Assembly: GCA_963776675.1 (NCBI GenBank)
Contig: CAVZNR010000057.1
Location: forward strand, 14,175-78,174
DNA from: Hyphomicrobium_A sp963776675
GTDB taxonomy: Bacteria; Pseudomonadota; Alphaproteobacteria; Rhizobiales; Hyphomicrobiaceae
Direction: 5' to 3'
DNA length: 64,000 nucleotides
Both the position numbers and the translations under genes were made by a program. Position 1 is the stretch's first letter. Every line of letters begins with the position of its first letter. The notes beneath the pieces are model-generated. The model ran no database searches. It had not been told where the DNA came from and was given only the letters and a program-made list of their open reading frames with translations. This document shows, piece by piece, positions 56,570 to 64,000 of this stretch.

Positions 56570-56991
56570 ATGACGCCAACCGCTTTCCGCTACGGCGCCA
56601 TGATCGGCGCCATGTCAGCGGCTTTGCTGGCCGCAGCCGCGTCTCCGGCGGCCGCCGAGACCCTGTCGTTCAAGGCGGATCTCGCCCCCGTGGCCGGCAC
56701 CGACAGCAAGGCAGCCGGCACCGTGGATGTGACCTACGACACCGGTTCCAAGAAGCTGACCTGGCAGGGCAGCTACCGCGGGATCGGCACCTATGCGACC
56801 GCCGCCAACATGTACGGGCCGTCAAACAACATCGTCGTGCGCCTGCGCTCGATCGACAGCCCCTTCGACGGCATCGCGATCGTGTCGGAGAAGCAGGCGC
56901 CCGACCTGATTGCCGGCCGATGGTTCATCGTGTTGAGCACCGCTGCGGCCCCTACGGCGAGCTGCGCGGCCAGATCAAGCCGGCGAACTAG
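56570..56991 (+). CDS. Exported CHRD-domain protein, frameshifted near the C-terminus
   Basis: About 140 residues: signal peptide (AMIGAMSAALLAAAASPAAA), then a CHRD domain (TLSFKADLAPVAGTDSKAAG, VDVTYDTGSKKLTWQGSYRG). The domain should end AGRWFIVLSTAA-PYGELRGQIKPAN; the last twelve or so residues are in a different frame. One missing C in the GGCCCC run near 56957 restores them and the TAG at 56989. ATG 56570 has GGAGGG 7 bp upstream. Without correction the frame runs on into the next gene. CHRD domains occur in extracellular proteins; specific role unknown. Confidence 0.8.
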
Positions 56992-57067
56992 CCCGGTAAG
57001 CACCCTGAACAGCCCGCGCGGACGGACGTTCTCCTTGCGAAGCCCCCGCTTCCATAGGAGGAATGTC

Positions 57068-57229
57068 ATGTCCGAAACCAACGATATGCCAGCCGGCAGC
57101 CGTCGCCCATATCCCGCCGAGAGGCGCGCAGGTGAGATCATCTTGAAGAGCAATTGGCAGCGCGCGGTGTTCATCGCCGGTCTTGTCGGCGCCCTGGTGC
57201 TGGCGCTGGCCTTCAGCTTCCTGCGCTAG
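57068..57229 (+). CDS. Small single-pass membrane protein
   Basis: 53 residues: a polar start (SETNDMPAGSRRPYPAERRA), then NWQRAVFIAGLVGALVLALA as one transmembrane helix ending FSFLR. ATG 57068 has AGGAGGA 6 bp upstream, a very strong site, which supports an independent start although the frame is open from upstream through the frameshifted CHRD gene. No function is recognised. Confidence 0.7.
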   Translation: MSETNDMPAGSRRPYPAERRAGEIILKSNWQRAVFIAGLVGALVLALAFSFLR

Positions 57230-57235
57230 GCGCCT

Positions 57236-57832
57236 CTAGCGCGCGACCGAGAACAGCCTGCGCTGCAGGAAGAGGCTGTAGCTCTCGTTCTGCCCGGCAT
57301 CGAGCCCCGTGCGCTTCAATAGCTCCTCGGCCGCTTTTGCTTCCGGCGCCTCGACCGCCACCGTCTGCAGGCGTTCGTCCCCGATCGTAAGCTGCGTGAA
57401 CTCCGCCTCGCAGTCCCCCAAGTCGAACAGCGTGCGCTGCTTCTCCACGACAACGGAGGCAAGCGAGGGCTGCTCGGCGACAAGCGCCAGAAGAACGTCC
57501 TCGGTGAGCGGCGGCACGTCGGCGAGCTCCAGATCGACACCGAGCGCCGGCGCCACAGTGTTCTCGATGTCGTCGGCCGCAACGGGAAACGCGGAGCTGA
57601 GGATGGGCTGCCACTGGTCCAGCAGCCGCAGCCGCCCTTGCAGGCCCTTCACTTCGAGACGGCCGTCCCGGATCTTCGCATTCGATTCCACGTTGAGGCG
57701 CGTGACAATGTAGGTCTCGCGGCTCAGAGGCTGTGCCTCGCCCGCCCCGAGCGCGGCAAGCGCCTCGCGTGCCGCCCCCAGATTGGGAGCAAAGACGCGG
57801 AACTCGAAGCGTGCAACGTCGCGGAATTTCAT
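57236..57832 (-). CDS. CYTH-like hypothetical protein
   Basis: 198 residues with alternating strand-like segments: VARFEFRVFAP near the start, LSRETYIVTRL, AKIRDGRLEVKGLQGRLRLL, VVVEKQRTLFDLGDCEAEFT and LQTVAVEAPEAKAAEELLKR. This pattern recalls the CYTH/triphosphate tunnel fold, but the canonical ExExK start is replaced by RFEFR, so the assignment is tentative. It begins 13 bp after kbl in the same direction and is the last gene of the epimerase-tdh-kbl run. Confidence 0.55.
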   Translation of the reverse strand: MKFRDVARFEFRVFAPNLGAAREALAALGAGEAQPLSRETYIVTRLNVESNAKIRDGRLEVKGLQGRLRLLDQWQPILSSAFPVAADDIENTVAPALGVDLELADVPPLTEDVLLALVAEQPSLASVVVEKQRTLFDLGDCEAEFTQLTIGDERLQTVAVEAPEAKAAEELLKRTGLDAGQNESYSLFLQRRLFSVAR

Positions 57833-57845
57833 GTGCGCCTCCGTC

Positions 57846-59072
57846 TCACGTCCTGAAACGCGATAGCACGTGCAGCGCCTCGTCGATGTCGGCGGTGGTG
57901 TGGTCGGCCGAGATCTGGAAGCGGATCTCCTCCTCGCCCTTCGGCACCACGGGATAGTTGAGGCCCGTGGCGAGAATGCCGTGATCGCGCAGGTGCGCGA
58001 CGAGGCGCCGGGTGCGCTCGGTATCGCGCACGAGCAGCGGCACGACCGGGTGCTCGCCGGAAACCGTCTCGAGCCCCAGCCGCGCCAGCCCGTCGCGGAA
58101 ACGCGCCGTCATGGCGCGCAGATGCGCGAGCGCCGCGCGGCCGTGCTCGCTGTCGACGCGGTCGAGTGCGACGCACGCGGCCTCGGCCTCGGCCGGCGTG
58201 ATGGGGTTGGAATAGATGTAGAACGGCGAGGTCTCGCGCAGGTAGTCGATGATGGTCTTGTTGGCGACGACGTAGCCGCCGTTGACGCCGAAGGCCTTGC
58301 CGAGCGTGCCGATGAGCACGTCGACACCGGCGCAGCCCGTGACCTCCTCGGTGCCGCGCCCCGTCGCGCCGAAGGCGCCGACGCCGTGCAAGTCGTCGGC
58401 CACCACGATGAGATTCTCCGCAAAGGCCGCGTTGTAGACCGAGGCGATCTTCATGATCTTGTCGAGCGGGGCATGATCGCCGCGCATGGAGAAGACGCCA
58501 TCGGTCACGAGAATGCCGCGCAGGCCAATGCGCCCCGCGAGATCGAGGCATTTCTCCATATGCTCTAAGTCGAGGTGGTCGTAGATGCGCTTGTCCTCGG
58601 GACGTGCCAGCGCAATCGCATTGATGATGCAGCTGTGGTTGAGCGCGTCGCTGATGACGGCCGTGCGCGGCGTGATGAGCGGCGCCAGCGTGCCCATGAC
58701 GGCGGCGTAAGCGGAGCTGAAGATCATGGCGGCCTCGCGCCCGTGGAAGCGGGCCAGCCGCTGCTCGAGCGCCACGTGCGGCGCCCAGGTGCCGGAGATG
58801 AAGCGCACCGCGCCCGGCCCCGTGCCGTAGCGGCGCACGGCCTCCTCCTCGGCTGCCGCGACGCGCGCATCGAACGACAGCCCCAGATAGCTGTTGGAGT
58901 TCATGCGCAGGAAGGGCGTGTCACCGCATCCCTCGATGAGAAAGCGCGGGCCCTTGCTACCGGCCGGCGGCACCACGGCGCGCGTGACAGCTTCCTCGCC
59001 CTTGAGCCGGCCGGAGCCTGCGAACTCGGCCAGCTTCTCCTCCAAGATCGGCGTCAGCTTGTCTGTGGGCAT
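57846..59072 (-). CDS. kbl: 2-amino-3-ketobutyrate CoA ligase (alpha-oxoamine synthase family)
   Basis: A 408-residue PLP enzyme. Blocks: RMNSNSYLGLSFDARVAAAE, GPGAVRFISGTWAPHVALEQ, SDALNHSCIINAIALARPED, ILVTDGVFSMRGDHAPLDKI, DDLHGVGAFGATGRG and the PLP lysine in VLIGTLGKAFGVNGGYVVAN. Alpha-oxoamine synthases also include 5-aminolevulinate and 8-amino-7-oxononanoate synthases. The SDR-type threonine dehydrogenase 20 bp upstream decides for Kbl: it cleaves 2-amino-3-ketobutyrate with CoA to glycine and acetyl-CoA. Confidence 0.87.
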   Translation of the reverse strand: MPTDKLTPILEEKLAEFAGSGRLKGEEAVTRAVVPPAGSKGPRFLIEGCGDTPFLRMNSNSYLGLSFDARVAAAEEEAVRRYGTGPGAVRFISGTWAPHVALEQRLARFHGREAAMIFSSAYAAVMGTLAPLITPRTAVISDALNHSCIINAIALARPEDKRIYDHLDLEHMEKCLDLAGRIGLRGILVTDGVFSMRGDHAPLDKIMKIASVYNAAFAENLIVVADDLHGVGAFGATGRGTEEVTGCAGVDVLIGTLGKAFGVNGGYVVANKTIIDYLRETSPFYIYSNPITPAEAEAACVALDRVDSEHGRAALAHLRAMTARFRDGLARLGLETVSGEHPVVPLLVRDTERTRRLVAHLRDHGILATGLNYPVVPKGEEEIRFQISADHTTADIDEALHVLSRFRT

Positions 59073-59092
59073 GCAGGCCTCCAGCCCGGTCT

Positions 59093-60058
59093 TTAGTGTC
59101 CGCGCGCGGCGGCAAGCCTCGCTTGTAGGCGCGCCAGCATATCCTCCGTCATCGCGGCCAGACCATAGCGCGGGGCAAAGCCCCAGTCGGCGCGCGCGGC
59201 GCTGTCGTCGAGCGCACGCGGCCAGCTGTCGGCGATCGCCTGGCGTACGGGATCGATCTCGTAATCAACGGTAAAGTCGGGAATGCGTTCGCGGATGGCC
59301 GCGGCGATCTCGGCCGGCGTTATGCTCATGGCCGAGACGTTGTAGGCGTTGCGATGGTGCAAGCGCCCGGGCGCTGCCTCCATCAACTGCATCATCGCCG
59401 CAATCGCGTCGGGCATGTACATCATGTCGAGCCGCGTGTCGGCGGACAGGAAGCACGTGTAGCTGGCGTAGCGGACGGCGTGATAAAACATCTCCACCGC
59501 ATAATCCGTCGTCCCGCCGCCCGGCGCTGCAACATAGGAGACGAGGCCCGGCAGGCGAAGACCGCGCGTGTCGATGCCGAAGCGATCGGCGTAGTAGTCG
59601 CACAAAAGCTCGCCCGAGACCTTGGTAACGCCGTAGATCGTCGTCGGGCGCTGGATGGTCACCTGAGGCGTCGCATCGCGCGGCGTCTGCGGACCGAAGG
59701 CGCCGATGGAGCTGGGGAAAAACACCTGGCAGCCGTACTCGCGCGCAACCTCCAGCACATTGTAGAGCCCGCTCATGTTGACGCTCCAGGCAAGCTGGGG
59801 TGCGGCCTCGGCGGACGCCGAAAGAAGGGCCGCCATGTGATAGATCGTGCCCACGTCGTAGCGCCGCACCGCCTCGTGCAGCTGATGGGCTTCGGTGCAG
59901 TCGAGATGTCCGTAAGGCTGAATCGCGGCGGCACTGGCGGGCGGCAGCGCCTTCAGATCGGTGGCGACCACCCGCTCGACGCCGTAGCGCGCACGCAACG
60001 CCGGCACCAGCTCCGAGCCGATCTGCCCTAAGGCCCCCGTCACCAGGATCGTTGCCAT
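59093..60058 (-). CDS. tdh: L-threonine 3-dehydrogenase, short-chain (epimerase-like) type
   Basis: A 321-residue extended SDR. The NAD loop is ILVTGALGQIGSELVPALRA, catalytic YGVTKVSGELL (Tyr-x3-Lys) and SSIGAFGPQTPRD. The segment LRLPGLVSYVAAPGGGTTDY, then AVEMFYHAVRYASYTCFLSA, is the signature of SDR-type threonine dehydrogenases rather than sugar epimerases. The neighbour kbl completes the pathway threonine to glycine plus acetyl-CoA. ATG 60058 has GAGG upstream. It starts 7 bp after the epimerase gene. Confidence 0.85.
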   Translation of the reverse strand: MATILVTGALGQIGSELVPALRARYGVERVVATDLKALPPASAAAIQPYGHLDCTEAHQLHEAVRRYDVGTIYHMAALLSASAEAAPQLAWSVNMSGLYNVLEVAREYGCQVFFPSSIGAFGPQTPRDATPQVTIQRPTTIYGVTKVSGELLCDYYADRFGIDTRGLRLPGLVSYVAAPGGGTTDYAVEMFYHAVRYASYTCFLSADTRLDMMYMPDAIAAMMQLMEAAPGRLHHRNAYNVSAMSITPAEIAAAIRERIPDFTVDYEIDPVRQAIADSWPRALDDSAARADWGFAPRYGLAAMTEDMLARLQARLAAARGH

Positions 60059-60065
60059 CAGATCC

Positions 60066-61070
60066 TCACCGATAGTAGCCGCGGTACCACTCGACGAATT
60101 GCGCGATCCCGTCCTCGATCCGCGTCGCCGGCTTGAAGCCCACGTCGGCCACGAGATCATCGACGTTCGCAAACGTGTTGGGCACGTCGCCCGGCTGCAT
60201 GGGCAGAAAGTTCTTCTTCGCCTCGCGCCCCAGCGCCTGCTCCAGGCAGCCGATGAAATGCATCAACTCGACTGGATTGTTGGAGCCGATGTTGTAGACG
60301 CGGTAGGGCGCCGAGGAGGTGGCGGGATCAGGCCGCTCGCCGCTCCAGTCGGGATTGGGGGCGGCAATTCTGTCGGCGGTGCGCACCACGCCCTCGACGA
60401 TGTCGTCTATGTAGGTGAAGTCGCGCGCATGCCGGCCGTTGTTGAACACGTCGATCGGCTCGCCGGCGAGAATTTTGCGCGTGAAGATGAATGGCGCCAT
60501 GTCCGGGCGACCCCATGGCCCATAAACCGTGAAAAAGCGCAGCGCCGTCACCGGCAGCTGGTAGAGGTGCGCATACGTGTGCGCCATCAGCTCGGTCGCC
60601 TTCTTGGAGGCGGCGTAGAGGCTCAAGGGGTGATCGACGTTCTGGTGCACGCTGTAGGGCATCGCCGTGTTGGCGCCGTACACCGACGACGAGGAGGCGA
60701 GCACCAGATGCTCCACCGCGTGGTGGCGGCAGCCCTCCAAGACGTGCAGCGTCCCTACGATGTTGGAATCGATATAGGCGTGCGGGTTCTCCAGCGAGTA
60801 GCGGACGCCCGGCTGCGCCGCGAGGTGAATGACACGCTGCGGCCGCGTCTCGCCGAACAGCCTCTCCATTCCCGCGCGGTCGGTCAGATCGAGCTTGTGG
60901 AACGTAAACCCGCCGCGCCCCTGAAGCCTCGCAAGACGCGCCTCTTTGAGCTTTACGTCGTAGTAGGTATCGAGGTTATCGAGCCCGACAACCTGGTCGC
61001 CGCGATCCAGAAGTGCCTTGGTTGTGTGGTAGCCGATGAAGCCTGCCGCACCGGTAACGAGAAAGCGCAT
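60066..61070 (-). CDS. UDP-glucuronate 4-epimerase-like NAD-dependent epimerase
   Basis: A 334-residue extended SDR. NAD loop FLVTGAAGFIGYHTTKALLD, substrate motif AAQPGVRYSLENPHAYIDSN, catalytic LASSSSVYGANTAMPYS and SLYAASKKATELMAHTYAHL, ALRFFTVYGPWGRPDMAPFI and HARDFTYIDDIVEGVVRTAD. The RYSLENPHAY and GPWGRPDMA motifs are those of UDP-glucuronate/UDP-galacturonate 4-epimerases, which feed polysaccharide and LPS synthesis. First gene of the minus-strand run with tdh and kbl. Confidence 0.88.
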   Translation of the reverse strand: MRFLVTGAAGFIGYHTTKALLDRGDQVVGLDNLDTYYDVKLKEARLARLQGRGGFTFHKLDLTDRAGMERLFGETRPQRVIHLAAQPGVRYSLENPHAYIDSNIVGTLHVLEGCRHHAVEHLVLASSSSVYGANTAMPYSVHQNVDHPLSLYAASKKATELMAHTYAHLYQLPVTALRFFTVYGPWGRPDMAPFIFTRKILAGEPIDVFNNGRHARDFTYIDDIVEGVVRTADRIAAPNPDWSGERPDPATSSAPYRVYNIGSNNPVELMHFIGCLEQALGREAKKNFLPMQPGDVPNTFANVDDLVADVGFKPATRIEDGIAQFVEWYRGYYR

Positions 61071-61405
61071 AATTCTTAACCTTGCGGAGAGCCGCGCCCA
61101 CCCGGGCGCTTCCAACAGAGCCGGCCGGAATGCCGCAGGCCGCGGCTAAGTGATACCCTGGCAGGTGTCAAGGCGAGGCAACATGGCACCCCTTTGGTCA
61201 GGTTGCGAGCGTAACCCTCAACGGATAAATTAGCGTCGCTCATGCCGGGGCGGGCTTTGGCCTCAGGGTGCAAATTCTTAGTGGATTACCTACATAGCCT
61301 AGGTCTCTCAGGGCTATAGCTGCCCACAGGCAGAGCGACTCGCGTAGGACCAAAGAGACAAGAAAGCATGTATAAGTTAGGCGTCGAATTTGGTCGGGGA
61401 GGGCA
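61071..61405. other. Divergent intergenic region with an inverted repeat
   Basis: 335 bp between the epimerase and SIS genes with no convincing frame. ATAGCC (61294-61299) and GGCTAT (61312-61317) form an inverted repeat with a 12-bp spacer, about 90 bp before the SIS start. The spacing differs from the 3-bp spacer of the LysR sites. Confidence 0.4.
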
Positions 61406-62023
61406 GTGAGCGTGCTCAAAGGTGTGGCCGAGACGGCCCCAGTTGACGAAATAGCCGCCTACTTCGAGGAGATGGGCCGCACCTGCGCCACCATGCGGGT
61501 CAACGACAACGAGGGTCGCCCGATGACCCAGAAGGCCGGGCTCGACTGGGTGGCCGAGCAGGCCCTCCGCGCCCAGGCCGACGGCAACAAGGTCATCCTG
61601 ATCGGCAACGGCGGCAGCGCCGCGATCTGCAGCCACCAGGCCATCGAATTCCTGAAGAACGGCGGCATCCGCGCCCTCGCCTTGAACGACGGCGCATCTC
61701 TGACCGCACTCGCCAATGACTTCGGCTACGCCAACGTCTTCGCCGAGCAGATCAAGATGATCGGGCTTCCCGGCGACCTGCTCATCGCCATCAGCAGCTC
61801 CGGCCAATCGACCAACATCTTGAAAGGCGTCGAGGTTGCGCGCGCGCACGGCATCAAGGTGGCGACGTTCAGCGGCTTCAAGCCCGACAATCTATTGCGC
61901 GGCCGCGGCGACGTGAACTTCTACGTCGCCTCCGACCAGTACGGCTTCGTCGAGATCGCACATCATGCGCTGATTCAGGCCATCCTCGATCTCAACGTGA
62001 TCCCGCGGCGATCCGCGGAATGA
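61406..62023 (+). CDS. SIS-domain phosphosugar isomerase (GmhA-like)
   Basis: A 205-residue protein with one SIS domain: KVILIGNGGSAAICSHQAIE, LALNDGASLTALANDFGYAN, FAEQIKMIGLPGDLLIAISS with SGQSTNILKGVEVAR and ATFSGFKPDNLLRGRGDVNF. This is the sedoheptulose-7-phosphate isomerase/GmhA pattern used for heptose synthesis, although the relatives include other phosphosugar isomerases. GTG 61406 has GGGGAGGG just upstream. Cell-envelope sugar genes on both sides support a surface polysaccharide role. Confidence 0.82.
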   Translation: MSVLKGVAETAPVDEIAAYFEEMGRTCATMRVNDNEGRPMTQKAGLDWVAEQALRAQADGNKVILIGNGGSAAICSHQAIEFLKNGGIRALALNDGASLTALANDFGYANVFAEQIKMIGLPGDLLIAISSSGQSTNILKGVEVARAHGIKVATFSGFKPDNLLRGRGDVNFYVASDQYGFVEIAHHALIQAILDLNVIPRRSAE

Positions 62024-62210
62024 TTGTGTGGCGTTCGTTCGCCGCTTAGTGTGAAGATCGAGATTACCCGCATGCTGGCGGGTAGGGCCCTAAGCGAGTT
62101 TCTCGATCTGAGTCATACGATCAACTCATGGATGCCAGTATCGCTATGATTCCAAAGTTCGTTCCTGAGACCGGCGACGAGTACAGGCGAACTTCGGAAT
62201 TGGGACACTG

Positions 62211-63962
62211 GTGCAAGAAACCGGGACGTCGTTCGTGATGCACGGTGTCACACCACGACCGGAGACCTCCCTGATAGCTCTGCGTGCCTGGGTGTGCGGC
62301 GCGCAAGGAGAGGGCACATCGACCCTCGCCGCGCGCTTGCGCGAGCACGGCACCATCGCCGTATCCGAGCCGATCAAAGATGGCGCGCATGCGGTCCAGG
62401 GTGCGCTCACCCAGTCAGTCTTCGATCTGTGCATCGTCGTCGTCGACGCGCGCAACGGCCTGACGAGCGAGGCGCGCCGCGCCGTGGCGATCGCGTGCAC
62501 GATCGGCGCGCGTCATCTCGTGCTCGCCGTCAACAAGCTCGACCTTGTCCAATGGGATGAAGCGGTCTTCCAAGCTGCCGCTGCGCCCTTTCAAGTGTAT
62601 GCCGCCCACTTCGATCTCGCCACGGCGCGGGCCATCCCGCTGTCCGGGCTTCTGGGCGACAACGTCATCGCGCGCTCTGATCGCATTCCCTGGTACGACG
62701 GACCCGCACTCGTCGAGTACATCGAGGGCCTCGATGCCGATCCCGGCGCCGCCGACCGGCCGCTCCGCCTTCCGATCCGCTCGGTCGTGCGACCCGATCC
62801 GGACAACCGGCACTACGAGGGCACCATCGCCAGCGGCACGCTGCGCCGCGGCGATGCCGTCCAGGTTGCGATTTCCGGCGTCACCAGCACCGTCGATCGG
62901 CTGCTCGTCGGAGGCGAGCCGCGGGACGAGGCGCGCGCCGGCGACGACGTCGCGATCGTCTTGGCCTCCCACGTCGACGTGGGCAGCGGCGACGTGCTGG
63001 CACACCCGGATCAGCGCCCGCAAGTGGGCGAGCAGCTCGCCGCCCACGTCGCTTGGCTGGCCGCAGATCCGCTGCTTCCCGGGCGCGACTACACGCTGAA
63101 GCTCGGCGGACGCAGCGTGACGGCCAGCGTTACCGCGGTCAAATATCGGCTCGATATCGATACGCTGCACCACGAGGTCGCCCGCACGCTGGCGCAAAAC
63201 CAGATCGGGGCCTGCACGATCGCGGCCGCGGCGCCGCTTGCCGTCGACGATTTCGCCGATTTCCCTCAAACGGGCCGCTTCGTCCTGTGCGAGCGCCACG
63301 CCGACACCATCCTTGCCGCCGGCACCGTCGACTTCGCGCTCCGGCGCGGCGTCAACGTCCATCTGCAGCAGCTCGACATCAGCAAGAGCGTGCGCGCAGA
63401 CCTCAAGGGGCAGGGACCGTGCATCGTGTGGTTCACGGGGCTGTCGGGCGCCGGCAAATCGACCGTCGCCAACATCGTCGAAAGCGAGCTCGTGCGACGT
63501 GGCTGCCACACCTACCTCCTCGACGGAGACAATGTGCGCCACGGCCTCAACAAGGACTTGGGCTTCACCGCGGCCGATCGCGTGGAGAACGTGCGCCGCG
63601 TCGGAGAGGTGGCGAAACTGTTCATCGACGCCGGCCTCATCGTGCTGTGCTCGTTCATCTCGCCGTTCCGCGCCGAGCGCGCCGCCGTGCGCGAGCTCGT
63701 CGAGGACGCGGAGTTCATCGAGGTCTACGTCAAGGCGCCCCTGGAAGTGTGCGAGACGCGCGATCCCAAGGGGCTCTATGCGAAGAGCCGCGCGGGAAGG
63801 CTGCCCAACTTCACGGGAATTGATTCGCCCTACGAGGCGCCCGAGAGCCCCGACCTCGTGCTCGATACGGCCGCCACCGGACCTGAGGTGCTCGCCGAGC
63901 GCGTAACTGCCCTTCTCGAAACGCGCGGAATTGTCGCGCCGGCCTCGCGCGAGCCGCGCTAA
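62211..63962 (+). CDS. CysN-CysC-type fusion: degenerate GTPase domain plus APS kinase
   Basis: 583 residues. The C-terminal third is a full APS kinase (Walker A GLSGAGKSTVANIVESEL, LLDGDNVRHGLNKDLGFTA, EVYVKAPLEVCETRDPKGLY, NFTGIDSPYEAPESPDLVL). The N-terminal part follows CysN (elongation-factor-like barrels: LRLPIRSVVRPDPDNRHYEG, RRGDAVQV, then AVKYRLDIDTL and ALRRGVNVHLQQLDISKSVR). But its P-loop reads CGAQGEGTSTL, with Thr for the Lys, and the switch segment with DTPGH is missing; NKLDLV is kept. No cysD precedes it. The start may be GTG 62211 or ATG 62238. Confidence 0.8.
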   Translation: MQETGTSFVMHGVTPRPETSLIALRAWVCGAQGEGTSTLAARLREHGTIAVSEPIKDGAHAVQGALTQSVFDLCIVVVDARNGLTSEARRAVAIACTIGARHLVLAVNKLDLVQWDEAVFQAAAAPFQVYAAHFDLATARAIPLSGLLGDNVIARSDRIPWYDGPALVEYIEGLDADPGAADRPLRLPIRSVVRPDPDNRHYEGTIASGTLRRGDAVQVAISGVTSTVDRLLVGGEPRDEARAGDDVAIVLASHVDVGSGDVLAHPDQRPQVGEQLAAHVAWLAADPLLPGRDYTLKLGGRSVTASVTAVKYRLDIDTLHHEVARTLAQNQIGACTIAAAAPLAVDDFADFPQTGRFVLCERHADTILAAGTVDFALRRGVNVHLQQLDISKSVRADLKGQGPCIVWFTGLSGAGKSTVANIVESELVRRGCHTYLLDGDNVRHGLNKDLGFTAADRVENVRRVGEVAKLFIDAGLIVLCSFISPFRAERAAVRELVEDAEFIEVYVKAPLEVCETRDPKGLYAKSRAGRLPNFTGIDSPYEAPESPDLVLDTAATGPEVLAERVTALLETRGIVAPASREPR

Positions 63963-64000
63963 TTCCGCCCCGGCGCCGTGTTGTATCGGGTTCCGCCCAT

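Overview
The window is GC-rich, gene-dense chromosomal DNA of an alphaproteobacterium. The markers are an NadQ/NrtR-type NAD regulator ahead of nadABC, rcdA (DUF1465) beside DUF1192 and a cysteine-free rpmE, class I fba, tandem TorF-type porins and PHB-type 3-hydroxybutyrate dehydrogenase. Together they point to Hyphomicrobiales, probably a Hyphomicrobium-like lineage. The lineage is an inference; no rRNA or tRNA gene was seen.

Layout. 0-5.3 kb: end of an HD hydrolase, the NAD regulator, two palindromic operators, nadA-nadB-nadC. 5.4-12 kb: small membrane protein, pyruvate phosphate dikinase, M20 dipeptidase, secreted metzincin protease with a small secreted partner. 12-25 kb: a redox/stress block of MFS transporter, cupin, adenylate cyclase, patatin, 3-hydroxybutyrate dehydrogenase, TVP38 protein, FAD disulfide oxidoreductase, a LysR regulator, three paralogous redoxins, DUF302 and RNase T2. 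25-31 kb: two unknowns and four tandem TorF-like outer-membrane proteins, each followed by a strong hairpin. 31-40 kb: FolM-like SDR, two paralogous secreted glucosaminidase-like proteins, a GT21-type glycosyltransferase, quinone oxidoreductase, DUF1192, a candidate sRNA, rcdA, rpmE. 40-49.3 kb: ABC exporter, two envelope proteins, a MotA/MotB-like stator pair, inositol monophosphatase, Sel1-repeat protein, ThiE-like protein. 49.5-57.8 kb: OmpA-family protein, aqpS-arsM arsenic pair, HdeD-like protein, GlcG/HbpS-like protein, class I aldolase, small proteins. 57.8-64 kb: kbl-tdh threonine catabolism, UDP-glucuronate epimerase, SIS isomerase, and a CysN-CysC fusion whose GTPase domain looks disabled.

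The most interesting pattern is a set of four promoters in the 12-23 kb block. Each carries a perfect ATAG-N7-CTAT palindrome with a TATTT(C/T) box exactly 19 bp further on, pointing at the small secreted protein/protease pair, the cupin, the FAD oxidoreductase operon (divergent from lysR) and a redoxin. This looks like an undescribed LysR-type regulon.

Caution: at least ten genes carry apparent single-base indels (nadB, cyclase, lysR, DUF302, RNase T2, two porins, HdeD-like, a small basic protein, CHRD). Conserved protein sequence continues in another frame, which suggests sequencing error at least as much as gene decay.
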